Source: Streptacidiphilus sp041262165 (lineage in GTDB: Bacteria; Actinomycetota; Actinomycetes; Streptomycetales; Streptomycetaceae). Taken from it: 64,000 nt of DNA. Of this stretch, positions 8,506-16,226 are shown piece after piece. The stretch covers positions 198,241 through 262,240 of the forward strand of contig NZ_JBGCBY010000010.1 in assembly GCF_041262165.1 (NCBI RefSeq), in the 5' to 3' direction. The notes under the pieces were generated by a model. It ran no database searches, had not been told where the DNA came from, and was given only the letters and a program-made list of their open reading frames with translations. The position numbers and the translations under genes are program-made. Positions within the stretch are counted from its first letter, which is position 1, and every line of letters starts with the position of its first letter.

Positions 8506-9890
8506 GCGGCGGGCAGAACGCGGCCCGTCCGGTGGTGGTCGTGGACGTGGTCGGGCTGACCCCGCGGCTGCTGAAGTCCATGCCGCGGCTGACCGCCCTG
8601 GCCGACCAGGGCTTCTCGGCCCCGCTCGGCACCGTCCTCCCGGCCGTCACCTGCACGGTTCAGTCCACGCTGCTCACCGGTGAGCCCCCGAGCGGGCACG
8701 GCATCGTCGGCAACGGCTGGTACTTCCGCGACGTGGGCGAGATCCAGCTGTGGCGCCAGCACAACGCCCTGGTCGGCGGCGAGAAGATCTGGCAGGCGGC
8801 CAGGCGCGTCCATCCCACCTACCGCGTCGCCAACGTCTGCTGGTGGTACGCGATGGGCGCGGACGTCGACTGGACCGTCACGCCGAGGCCGGTCTACCAC
8901 GCGGACGGCCGCAAGTCGCCCGACTGCTACACCAGGCCGCCCGGGCTGCGCGACCGGCTCAGCTCCGAGCTGGGCGTCTTCCCACTGTTCAGCTACTGGG
9001 GGCCGACAGCCGGCCTCGCCTCGTCCCGCTGGATCATCCAGGCCGCGCTGCGGCTGCTCAGGGACGAGCGCCCGGAACTGACCCTGGTCTACGTCCCGCA
9101 CCTGGACTACGCCCTGCAGCGCTTCGGTCCCGACGACCCGCGCTCCGAGCGGGCCGCGGCCGAGGTGGACGCGGAGCTCGCGCCGCTGCTCGAGGCCGCC
9201 GAGCGGCAGGGCGCCACCGTCGTCGCGCTCTCCGAGTACGGAATCACCGTCGCCCGCCGCCCGGTCGACGTCAACCGGGCGCTGCGCAAGGCCGGGCTGC
9301 TCCATGTGTACACCCAGGCGGGCATGGAGTACCTGGACCCGTGGACCTCACGGGCCTTCGCCGTCGCGGACCACCAGATCGCGCACGTCTACGTCGCCGA
9401 CCCCGCCGACCTGCCCGAGGTCCGTGTATTGCTGGAGGCTGTCCCCGGGGTCGGTTCTGTCCTCGACGCGGACGGCCAGGCGCGTGCGGGGCTGCGCCAC
9501 GAGCGCAGCGGCGAGCTGGTCGCCCTGGCCGAGCCCGACGCGTGGTTCACCTACTACTACTGGCTGGACGACCGCAGGGCGCCCGACTTCGCACGTGGCG
9601 TGGAGATCCACCGCAAGCCGGGCTACGACCCCGCCGAACTCTTCTTCGACCCCGACGACCGCCTCGTCATGCTGAGGGCCGCGGCCACCCTCGCCCGCCG
9701 CAAGGTCGGCCTGCGCACAACCCTGCGCGTGGTGCCGCTCGACCCGTCCTGCGTGCGCGGCACGCACGGCCTGCTGCCGCGCACGGTCGACGAGGGGCCG
9801 GTGCTGATCTGCTCAGACAGCTCCCAGGCACGGGAGAACTACGCCGCGACCGAGGTCAAGGAGTTGCTGCTACGCCTGGCCGCCGGGTAG
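8502..9890 (+). CDS. eboF: EboF-like nucleotide pyrophosphatase/phosphodiesterase, alkaline phosphatase superfamily
   Basis: 462 aa. Start GTG at 8502 overlaps the eboE stop (GTGA). Motifs follow type I phosphodiesterases: VVVVDVVG with metal ligand Asp15, PAVTCTVQSTLLTG with Thr50 as the expected nucleophile, PSGHGIVGNGW, YVPHLDYALQRFG, LSEYGIT, VADHQIAHVYV and the late RGTHGLLP. No signal peptide is visible, so it should be cytoplasmic. As the last gene it would cleave a phosphodiester or pyrophosphate in the pathway intermediate; the substrate cannot be read from sequence. The next gene is convergent, 22 bases away. Confidence 0.85.
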   Translation: MSGGQNAARPVVVVDVVGLTPRLLKSMPRLTALADQGFSAPLGTVLPAVTCTVQSTLLTGEPPSGHGIVGNGWYFRDVGEIQLWRQHNALVGGEKIWQAARRVHPTYRVANVCWWYAMGADVDWTVTPRPVYHADGRKSPDCYTRPPGLRDRLSSELGVFPLFSYWGPTAGLASSRWIIQAALRLLRDERPELTLVYVPHLDYALQRFGPDDPRSERAAAEVDAELAPLLEAAERQGATVVALSEYGITVARRPVDVNRALRKAGLLHVYTQAGMEYLDPWTSRAFAVADHQIAHVYVADPADLPEVRVLLEAVPGVGSVLDADGQARAGLRHERSGELVALAEPDAWFTYYYWLDDRRAPDFARGVEIHRKPGYDPAELFFDPDDRLVMLRAAATLARRKVGLRTTLRVVPLDPSCVRGTHGLLPRTVDEGPVLICSDSSQARENYAATEVKELLLRLAAG

Positions 9891-9912
9891 CGGCCGCGCT
9901 CCCGCCGCCGCC

Positions 9913-10869
9913 TCACGGGATGGTGATGACGACCTTGCCCCGCAGATGCTTGCCCGCGAAGTCGGAAACGGCCTGGACCGAGTCGGCGAGCGGGTAACTC
10001 GCTCCGATCTCGACCTTGAGCTCGCCCGAGGCGGCGCGATCCGCCAGGCTCTGCAGGTCACCCGGTTCGGCGGTAAAGCTGCCGATGTAGACGCCGGAGA
10101 CCCCGCGGCCGAGGTCGGGCGGGCCGAAGAGCGGCGAGACCACCCGGCCTCCCGGACGGGCGGCGCGGGCACTGTCCGCGAGGGCGTCACCGCGGTTGAT
10201 GAGGTCGACGACCACGTCCACTCCGCCGGGTTCCAGCCGCAGGGTCTCCTGGACCACGTCACCCGCCCGGTAGTCCACCGTCTCGGCCGCGCCCAGTCCC
10301 CGGACGTACTCGGCGTCCTCGGCCGGGGCGGTGGCGATCACGCGTGCGCCGAGCAGTCTCGCGAGCTGCACCATGTACAGGCCGATGCCGCCGGTGGCTC
10401 CGATGACCAGCACGTTCTCGCCCTGCGCGAGTCCGACGGCGCGCAGCAGGCAGGTCGCGGTCATGCCCGACTCCGGGATGGCCGCCCCTGACGTCGCGCT
10501 GAGGCCCTGGGGGCGCCTGGCCAGGTGCGGTCCCAGGGCCACCCGGGTGTACTCGGCCACGGAGCCGACCGTTCCGGCAAAGGCCAGGACCGGGTCCCCC
10601 TGCGCGTAGCCGGTGACTCCCGCACCGATTTCGGCAACGGTTCCGGCAGCGTCCATGCCGACGATCAAGGGGTGCTCGACTGGGAAGACCTCCTTCATCG
10701 CACCGGTGACCAGCCCGAGGTCCAGGGGGTTGAGCGCGGCCGCCTCCACCTTGATCAGGACCTCCCCCGGCCCTGGCACGGGTCTCGGCACGGTGGTGAC
10801 GGCAAGCTGGTCGAGCGGGCCGTAGTCGGCAGCGACGAGAGCCTTCATCTGGGACATCGGCTGGGACAT
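9913..10869 (-). CDS. NADPH:quinone reductase-like MDR oxidoreductase
   Basis: 318 aa medium-chain dehydrogenase/reductase of the zinc-free quinone-reductase group. The GroES-like N-terminal part contains PGPGEVLIKVEAAALNPLD. The Rossmann part has VIGATGGIGLYMVQLA for NADPH and ATAPAEDAEYVRGLGA after it. No catalytic-zinc Cys/His set is present. A clean AGGAG ribosome-binding site precedes the ATG. It reads toward the ebo operon and appears to stand alone. It probably reduces quinones or alpha,beta-unsaturated carbonyls. Confidence 0.85.
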   Translation of the reverse strand: MSQPMSQMKALVAADYGPLDQLAVTTVPRPVPGPGEVLIKVEAAALNPLDLGLVTGAMKEVFPVEHPLIVGMDAAGTVAEIGAGVTGYAQGDPVLAFAGTVGSVAEYTRVALGPHLARRPQGLSATSGAAIPESGMTATCLLRAVGLAQGENVLVIGATGGIGLYMVQLARLLGARVIATAPAEDAEYVRGLGAAETVDYRAGDVVQETLRLEPGGVDVVVDLINRGDALADSARAARPGGRVVSPLFGPPDLGRGVSGVYIGSFTAEPGDLQSLADRAASGELKVEIGASYPLADSVQAVSDFAGKHLRGKVVITIP

Positions 10870-10997
10870 TCCGTGAACTCCTTGCAGGAAGCCGCGAACG
10901 CGGCCGACCCCGGGCGTGCCGGGTCCAGGCCGCTCTTCAGGGCCGGGGTCCCGGTCGGGACCGTCCGGCCCGCTTCCTTTCTATTACCCGGCGGCCG

Positions 10998-11291
10998 TCA
11001 CCGCTCGGCGAGGCCACCCTCGGGCATCGGAATCTCGCGGCCCTCCATCAGCAGGGTGCAGGCGAGGCCACGGGCCCGGTACCGGGGGTGGTCGATCCGG
11101 ACCGTGAAGGGATACGACGGGTCTCCGGGCAGTTCGCCGGACAGTGTGATGGCCGCGTCACCGCGCTCATGGCGGTAGCCGACTTCCCTGCCGTCGACCA
11201 GGAGGTCCACCTCGGCGGTGTGCCCGACGCGGACGTCCGCGGTGATCGAGTGCCCGGCCTGGTCGAGATGGAAGGAGTGGTGCTGGGTCAT
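10998..11291 (-). CDS. Small protein of unknown function
   Basis: 97 aa, not assigned to a family. It starts MTQHHSFHLDQ and is mostly predicted beta-strand, alternating polar and hydrophobic residues, with a DGREVGYRHERGD turn and the end MPEGGLAER. The ATG at 11291 is preferred because GGGAGG stands 6 bases upstream; a longer in-frame start at 11363 would run through the inverted-repeat element. It lies 128 bases upstream of the quinone-reductase-like gene in the same direction and could share its transcript. Confidence 0.6.
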   Translation of the reverse strand: MTQHHSFHLDQAGHSITADVRVGHTAEVDLLVDGREVGYRHERGDAAITLSGELPGDPSYPFTVRIDHPRYRARGLACTLLMEGREIPMPEGGLAER

Positions 11292-11319
11292 GACTGCCTC
11301 CCGAGCCGGTCCCCCACTT

Positions 11320-11507
11320 ACGACCTGGGGAGCGATAGGGCTCGGGCGCCCGCCGCCCGGCACCTCCGCTTGCCGCGTTGCCGCTCTGACACGAGCGGCT
11401 GGCGCCGCGGGGCCCCAGTAGCTCCGCTACAAGGGCGCCCCGGCGCCGTGCAAGCGGAGGCGCCGGACGGCGTGCGCTGACCCGAGCCCTATCGCTCCCC
11501 AGGTCGT
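11320..11507. repeat. Dispersed palindromic element, copy A (188 bp)
   Basis: The outer arms 11320-11346 and 11481-11507 are perfect 27-bp inverted repeats containing GGGGAGCGATAGGGCTCGGG. The core matches the reverse complement of copy E, including GTAGCTCCGCTACAAGGGCG and the CTCCGCTTGCCGCGTTG segment. It sits between the start of the small gene at 10998-11291 and the stop of the secreted-protein gene at 11574, both on the minus strand. It encodes no convincing protein. Confidence 0.9.
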
Positions 11508-11573
11508 TAACCAGGCTACGCCCGCCCGTCCGGCACGGACGAGCGGGCGCGCCCCGGTCCGGTCGGATCGGCG

Positions 11574-12536
11574 TCAGCCGTGGGTGGCGCACTTGTTGGC
11601 GCTGTTGGACCACAGGCCCTGGAGGTCGAAGCTGCCAGTGCTCAGCGGCACGTAGGCGTCGAGGTTCTGGCACTCGTCGCCGATCTCACCGTTGCCGCCG
11701 TTCCAACCGATGCTCGGCCAGAAGTCGGTGACCGTCTCGGCGTACTCGTGGGTCTCCGTCGACTCGATGCCGGAGAGCAGGCGTCCGTCGGTGAAAGTGG
11801 TGCAGGCACCCGCGCCCAGGTCGGGGACGTAGGGGAGGTTGGTGTAGGCGAGCGTGCCGTAGGAACTGCTCGTCTTGTCGTGCCAGGCGCAGAACCCGCT
11901 GTTGGGGAACCCGTCGGGCTGCGTACCGGTGGCGGAGACGACGACGTACTGCGCGTTGAGATTGGGAGCCTGGGTGGTGTTCCCGAAGTGCGCGGCGGCG
12001 TGCGACGCCTCAGTGGCGATCTGCGCGGCGGTGGCGCTGCCGGGTGCTGCGCTGCCGTTGTCGAACCAGACGCCGGCGAGCGGGGAGGCGGCCGGGTGGG
12101 TCACGTGGGTCCCTTTGGTCCCGCAGTTGGACGTCCCCTTGGCGACCCCCTCGCAGTACTGGTTGAGGATGGTGCCCCAGGTGTCCTGGCTGCCGTACAG
12201 GCCCTTGAAGAGGTTCTGCAGGTCGGGTGCCACGCCCGCGGGGTCGGACGACCACTGCGAGCCCCAGAAGACCAGGTAGACCTTCGGTGTCGGCGAGACG
12301 ACCCCGGTGCTGCTGCTGGACCGCACAGTGAGCGTGTTGCGTGATGAAGCGGTGACGGCCTGGGCATGTATCCCCGGATGCTGGGGCTTGACCCCGTGGT
12401 GCACGTCGGCCGACACACCGTCAGATGCTGTTGTGGGCTGGGCTTGCGCCCCGGCGGCGAGGGCGGTTGCCCCCAGCACGGCGAGGGCGAGCACTGCGGC
12501 GGTGCGGGCTGCGGACTGCAGGGGGCGGAGACGCAC
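11574..12536 (-). CDS. Secreted protein with HEYAE motif, possible metallopeptidase-like
   Basis: 320 aa with an N-terminal signal peptide cut near AQAQP (about residue 33). The body includes PKVYLVFWGSQW, WGTILNQYCEG, NAQYVVVSATG, then ESTETHEYAETVTDFWP followed by NGEIGDECQ. In actinobacterial secreted proteins of this type a HExxE-like motif with a trailing GEIGDxC resembles a zinc peptidase site, but I cannot confirm activity. Six Cys in the mature part suggest disulfides. GTG start at 12536 has GGGAGG upstream. The promoter probably lies in the 193-bp AT-richer gap at 12537-12729. Downstream is palindromic copy A, which may terminate it. Confidence 0.65.
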   Translation of the reverse strand: MRLRPLQSAARTAAVLALAVLGATALAAGAQAQPTTASDGVSADVHHGVKPQHPGIHAQAVTASSRNTLTVRSSSSTGVVSPTPKVYLVFWGSQWSSDPAGVAPDLQNLFKGLYGSQDTWGTILNQYCEGVAKGTSNCGTKGTHVTHPAASPLAGVWFDNGSAAPGSATAAQIATEASHAAAHFGNTTQAPNLNAQYVVVSATGTQPDGFPNSGFCAWHDKTSSSYGTLAYTNLPYVPDLGAGACTTFTDGRLLSGIESTETHEYAETVTDFWPSIGWNGGNGEIGDECQNLDAYVPLSTGSFDLQGLWSNSANKCATHG

Positions 12537-12729
12537 GGGTTCCTCCCGGTAGGAGTGGGGGTGGTGCGGCGGACTGCCGGAAGGTAATCAATCAGCTCGC
12601 ACAGGAAAATGTCCAGTACATGACACGATCTGCGCGAAAAAATACGCTTCCCCCGGTCACCGGCAGGACAGCGGCCTGATGCTGACCCGGTGTCATCGTC
12701 ACGGCTGACAGCACCTCAGCGACAGCGCC

Positions 12730-13095
12730 TCAGTGCCGGCGCCTGCGCAGCAGGCGGATGAGGCGGCCCCGGGCTTCGGGCGCAGGACCGGGCGGCAACT
12801 CCCCCCGGCCGCGCAGGTACGCCACAAAGGCCGCTGCGTCGGCGTGGCCGCCACCGGGCGGCAAGGGGTTCACCCCGGCATAGGCGGCGAAGACACCCCG
12901 GTAGTCGCCCGCGAGAGCCTCGGCCAGCCAGGGATGGTGTGCTGCGGCGTGACGCGCACGCTTGTCGACGAGCGCCCTGGCCTGGACGCGGACGCGTGCC
13001 ACATCGAAACCGTCTGGCGGTTTCGCTCCCGCGACCAGTGCGGCGACCAGGTCGTACTGCGCGGCTGCCAGCGCCGCTCGCGGGTCATCGGACAT
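12730..13095 (-). CDS. Small partner protein of the DUF692/MNIO trio
   Basis: 121 aa, mostly helical, Ala/Arg-rich, ending in a strongly basic GRLIRLLRRRRH. It is the last of three overlapping minus-strand genes, its ATG lying 11 bp inside the DUF692 gene (13085-13095). In characterised MNIO systems (MbnB/MbnC and others) the iron oxidase works with a small partner that binds the substrate, and this gene occupies that place. The sequence itself does not prove homology to MbnC: HHPWLAEALAGDYRGVFAAYAGVNPLPPG-like wording is only a helical stretch with no cofactor motif. Function is therefore inferred from context. Confidence 0.7.
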   Translation of the reverse strand: MSDDPRAALAAAQYDLVAALVAGAKPPDGFDVARVRVQARALVDKRARHAAAHHPWLAEALAGDYRGVFAAYAGVNPLPPGGGHADAAAFVAYLRGRGELPPGPAPEARGRLIRLLRRRRH

Positions 13096-13984
13096 GGCGC
13101 GCCTCCTGCACGGTGCGGCGAACCGCCTCCAGTTCGGTGACCAGCTCGGTGTCCGGCGGGTAGTCCCCGTCCCGCTCCAGCAGCACGCCCGGGACGGCGG
13201 TCCTGGCGGCCAGCTCGGCGAGGACGCTCAGCACCGGCTCCGGGACGGGATGGGTGTGGGTGTCGTGCCACACCCCGCCGCGCTCGACCCCGCCCGCGAC
13301 GTGGACGTAACCGAGGCGCTCCAGCGGCAGGGCGTCCAGTACCTCCAGCGGGTCGGTGCCAAGGTTGACGTGCGCGGTGTGCAGATTGGCGACGTCGACC
13401 AGCAGCAGCACCCCGGTGCGCACTGCCAGCTCGTACAGGAACTGCCCCTCGGTCAGTTCGTCCGCCGGCCAGGCGAAGAGAGGCGCGATGTTCTCCAGTG
13501 CGAGCGGTACCGGAAGCTGGTCCTGCGCGATCCGGACGTTCTCGGCGAGCACCGCGAGGGCGTCGGTGGTGCGGGGCAGCGGCAGCAGGTGACCGGCGTC
13601 CAGCCCACCCGCACGGGTGAACGCGATGTGCTCGCTGACCAGCGGCGAGCCTAGGGCCTGGGCGCAGGCGGCGAGATGGGCGAGCCGGGCCGGGTCGGGG
13701 CGTTCGGCTCCACCCAGGGACAGCGAGACGCCGTGCGGGACGACCGCGGTCCCGCGCGCCCTGAGCGCGCGCAGGGATTCGGGCAGTCGCCGGGGTACCA
13801 GGTTCTCCGCGATCGCCTCGACGAAGTCGATGCCCGGCAGCCGCTCCACGGTGAGGTCGATCTCCGGGCGCCAGCCGATGCCGAAGCCCAACGCAGGGCC
13901 GGAGCCCCACGGCGGAACGGGACCCAACCGCGGAACGGGACCCGGCCCAGGAACGGGACCCGGCCGCGGGATCGGGCCGCTCAT
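13085..13984 (-). CDS. DUF692 family multinuclear iron-dependent oxidase (MNIO, MbnB-like)
   Basis: 299 aa TIM barrel. The expected iron ligands of MNIOs are all visible: His84 (VVPHGVSLSLG), Glu118/His119 (SEHIAF), Glu164 (LALENIAP), Asp197 and His202 (LLLVDVANLH), His228 (YVHVAGG), Asp241 with His243/His245 (WHDTHTHP) and Glu270 (LLERD). By family knowledge MNIOs use two or three irons and O2 to modify Cys, Asp or C-terminal residues of peptides. An odd Pro-rich N-terminal extension of about 30 residues repeats PGPVP and is encoded by imperfect tandem repeats. The ATG at 13984 overlaps the stop of the Cys-tailed membrane protein gene (ATGA, 13981-13984), which makes that protein the obvious substrate candidate. 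Confidence 0.88.
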   Translation of the reverse strand: MSGPIPRPGPVPGPGPVPRLGPVPPWGSGPALGFGIGWRPEIDLTVERLPGIDFVEAIAENLVPRRLPESLRALRARGTAVVPHGVSLSLGGAERPDPARLAHLAACAQALGSPLVSEHIAFTRAGGLDAGHLLPLPRTTDALAVLAENVRIAQDQLPVPLALENIAPLFAWPADELTEGQFLYELAVRTGVLLLVDVANLHTAHVNLGTDPLEVLDALPLERLGYVHVAGGVERGGVWHDTHTHPVPEPVLSVLAELAARTAVPGVLLERDGDYPPDTELVTELEAVRRTVQEARHVR

Positions 13985-14844
13985 CCCCCGCAACCCCCGC
14001 CACCGCAGCTGCTGGACCCGCCGCAGCTCGAACTCCCACCACAGCTGGACCCGGAGGACCCGCCGGAGGACGTCCCGACGTTTCCATACAGGGCCGCACG
14101 CATGGTCAGGTCCTCCACGCCCGCAGCACCCAGCGCCGCGACCCCGATCACCGTCGCCGGAACCAGCGCGCCGGTCGAGGCGTAGCAACCGCCGACCCGC
14201 CCGCTGTCGCTCGGCGCACGCCGCGCCGCCTGGGCGATGCGCTCCCCCGCCCGGCTGCGCCGAGGCGGCGCGAGGGCCGGGACCAGCACCAGGGGCAGTG
14301 TCAGGAACAGGAGGAACACCAGCAGCCCGACCGGCCTGCCCAGGTGCACGCCGTTCACCGTACGGACGATCCCCACGCCCCAGACCGCAGCCGGGAACAG
14401 GGCCGCCAGCCGGGCGAGGTGGCGGCGGCCGGAACCGAGCAGCAGCCCGTCCCCGACGGCGCCCGCGGACACCTCGGCCACTTCCCGAGTGCTCCCGGCG
14501 AACGTACGTATCTGGCGCAGGCTCGCGCTCTTTCGCAGCCCGAAGGAACGCAGGACTGCCTGCTGCACGGGTTCGTCCGGCTGACCACCACAGACCGTCA
14601 CCGTGTGGTCCCGGCTGGTGCGCAGGTGCCCGCCCTCGATCAGGGCGAAGACCGCGGTCTCGACGACCCGTCGGGCGCCGCCGGCCAGGGCCGCGGCGGT
14701 GTAGACGTCGACCGCGTCGGTCTTCGCAGGGCCACCACGCTGCACCGCTGCCCGGAAGAGTCCGGCCATGACCAGCGAGACGATGAAGGCGACGACGTAC
14801 ACACCAAGGAACTGGGGGCCGCTGAGGCCCCAGGGCTCGTTCAT
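13981..14844 (-). CDS. TIGR04222-type membrane protein with Gly/Ser/Cys-repeat C-terminus, putative MNIO substrate
   Basis: 287 aa. One membrane segment near residues 12-33 and two in the middle (AALFPAAVWGVGIV and LLVFLLFLTLPLVLVPAL) flank soluble parts. The last 30 residues are low complexity, built from GGSSSC units, with Cys268, Cys274, Cys280 and Cys285 spaced 6, 6 and 5 apart, ending CGGGGCGG. Such a tail looks like a peptide-modification substrate. I recall similar proteins being called TIGR04222 domain membrane proteins next to DUF692 genes. ATG at 14844 follows GGAGG by 5 bases. The stop overlaps the DUF692 start. It is first gene of a three-gene operon. Confidence 0.8.
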   Translation of the reverse strand: MNEPWGLSGPQFLGVYVVAFIVSLVMAGLFRAAVQRGGPAKTDAVDVYTAAALAGGARRVVETAVFALIEGGHLRTSRDHTVTVCGGQPDEPVQQAVLRSFGLRKSASLRQIRTFAGSTREVAEVSAGAVGDGLLLGSGRRHLARLAALFPAAVWGVGIVRTVNGVHLGRPVGLLVFLLFLTLPLVLVPALAPPRRSRAGERIAQAARRAPSDSGRVGGCYASTGALVPATVIGVAALGAAGVEDLTMRAALYGNVGTSSGGSSGSSCGGSSSCGGSSSCGGGGCGG

Positions 14845-14992
14845 GCTGTCCTCCGGACGGCGGGATGCACGGCGCGATGCACGGCCTCTGCCGGACAGCA
14901 CGCCTGTGCGCATCCAATGGTTCCCGGTTGCCCGGGTGCAGTGTCCGGATGCCTTCCGACCTGGTGCACTCGATGGTATGCATGCCCACATC

Positions 14993-15005
14993 TGACGACA
15001 CGTCA
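14993..15005. promoter_or_regulatory. Palindrome TGACG-N3-CGTCA upstream of the LLM oxidoreductase gene
   Basis: TGACG (14993-14997), 3-nt spacer, CGTCA (15001-15005), followed by TATAT and then the GGAGG of the gene at 15023. Its position between promoter and ribosome-binding site suits a repressor operator. A second copy with the same arms and the same trailing TAT lies at 16081-16093. Confidence 0.5.
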
Positions 15006-15022
15006 TATATGGAGGTGTGCCC

Positions 15023-16012
15023 GTGACCGTCACGACACTGCGGTTCAACCAGGTGACGCCGGGACTGGACCGGCGCGAGGTCTCCGCCCGGTACCGGGCC
15101 GGCGTGGAGATGGCGGCCTTCGCCGACAGCAGCGGCTTCGACCTGATCACCCTGGAGGAGCACCACGGCGCCGACGACGGCTGGAGCCCGTCGCCGCTGA
15201 GCACGGCGGCCGCGGTCTTCGGCGCGACCAGCCGCATCGGCGTGATCATCTGCGCTCTGCTCACCCCGCTCTACGAGCCGCTGCGCCTGGCCGAGGACGT
15301 GGCCGTGCTGGACCACCTCAGCGGGGGCCGGCTCACCCTGGTCGCCGGGCTCGGCTACCGGCCCGAGGAGTACACGGCCCTGGGCAGGGACTGGAAGCAG
15401 CGCGGCAAGCTCCAGGACGAGGTCCTGGAGACCCTGCTCAAGGCGTGGACCGGCGAGCCCTTCAGCCACCGAGGCACGACCGTGCGGGTCACCCCTCCAC
15501 CGCTGACCCGGCCGCACCCCAGCCTGATGGTCGGCGGATCCTCGCGCGTCGCGGTCCGCCGCGCGGTGCGCCTCGGGCTGCCCTTCTTCACGGCCGCCCA
15601 TCTGCCCGAACTGGTCGAGTACTACGACCGGCTGGCCGCCGAGGCGGGTCTCGAGGGCGGCTTCGCGGCACTGCCGCCGGAGCGGACCCGGATGATCCAC
15701 TGCACCGAGGACCCGGACAAGGCCTGGGCCGAGTACGGCGCGTGCTTCCTGCACGAGGCCAGGACCTACGCAGGCTGGCAGACCGCCGACATCTCCTCGG
15801 CCGTCGCCTCTGCCGCCCGCACCCCCGCCGAACTACGCGCCGAGGGCATATACGCCTGCCTGACCCCTGAGGAGTGCCTCGCCATCGCCCGGACCGACGG
15901 GCCGATGGGCAGCCTGCTGTTGCACCCGCTGTGCGGGGGCCTGCCGGTCGACGCCGGCTGGGAGAGCCTGCAGCTGTTCCGCGACAAGGTTCAGCCCCTT
16001 CTGCCCGGATAG
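15023..16012 (+). CDS. LLM-class flavin-dependent oxidoreductase (luciferase-like)
   Basis: 329 aa TIM-barrel monooxygenase fold. Typical bacterial-luciferase-family segments are visible: FADSSGFDLITLEEHHGADDGW, SRIGVIICALLTPLYEPLRLAEDVAVLDHLSGGR, VAGLGYRPEEYTALG and LMVGGSSRVAVRRA. The family uses reduced FMN or F420 to oxidise or reduce small molecules; the substrate is not recognisable. GTG at 15023 is chosen because GGAGG (15011-15015) is 7 bases upstream; the GTG at 15017 is too close. It is transcribed divergently from the membrane protein/MNIO operon, and the 178-bp gap could hold promoters for both. Confidence 0.82.
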   Translation: MTVTTLRFNQVTPGLDRREVSARYRAGVEMAAFADSSGFDLITLEEHHGADDGWSPSPLSTAAAVFGATSRIGVIICALLTPLYEPLRLAEDVAVLDHLSGGRLTLVAGLGYRPEEYTALGRDWKQRGKLQDEVLETLLKAWTGEPFSHRGTTVRVTPPPLTRPHPSLMVGGSSRVAVRRAVRLGLPFFTAAHLPELVEYYDRLAAEAGLEGGFAALPPERTRMIHCTEDPDKAWAEYGACFLHEARTYAGWQTADISSAVASAARTPAELRAEGIYACLTPEECLAIARTDGPMGSLLLHPLCGGLPVDAGWESLQLFRDKVQPLLPG

Positions 16013-16080
16013 CGTCCGCACTTCGGACAGCGACCCCATCAGCAGAAACGAGTGCGCCGCCGACCGGAGCGGCAACGCCG

Positions 16081-16093
16081 TGACGTGCCGTCA
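16081..16093. promoter_or_regulatory. Second TGACG-N3-CGTCA palindrome, between LLM gene and conservon
   Basis: TGACG (16081-16085), spacer TGC, CGTCA (16089-16093), again followed by TAT. It lies 68 bases after the LLM stop and about 130 bases before cvnA. The matching site upstream of the LLM gene suggests one regulator controls both units. Confidence 0.45.
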
Positions 16094-16226
16094 TATCAGA
16101 ACGTGGGACGGCGGGAAGGCTCAGGATGCCGCCCCGACTGGAATGCGGAATGCCCTTTGTGATGTGATGGATGCGAAAGGTGATTCCTAATGTGTTGGCT
16201 GCTTGCTGTGCAGACTGCGGGGTCTC

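Noticed and set aside
2733..9890. Reading the ebo-type operon as ordinary inositol or mycothiol biosynthesis
   Set aside because: Mycothiol genes (glycosyltransferase, deacetylase, ligase) are absent and the neighbours are specific to ebo clusters.
13900..13984. Imperfect 12 to 15-bp tandem repeats as an independent repeat element
   Set aside because: They are coding and give the PGPVP-rich N-terminus of the DUF692 protein, so they are described with that gene.
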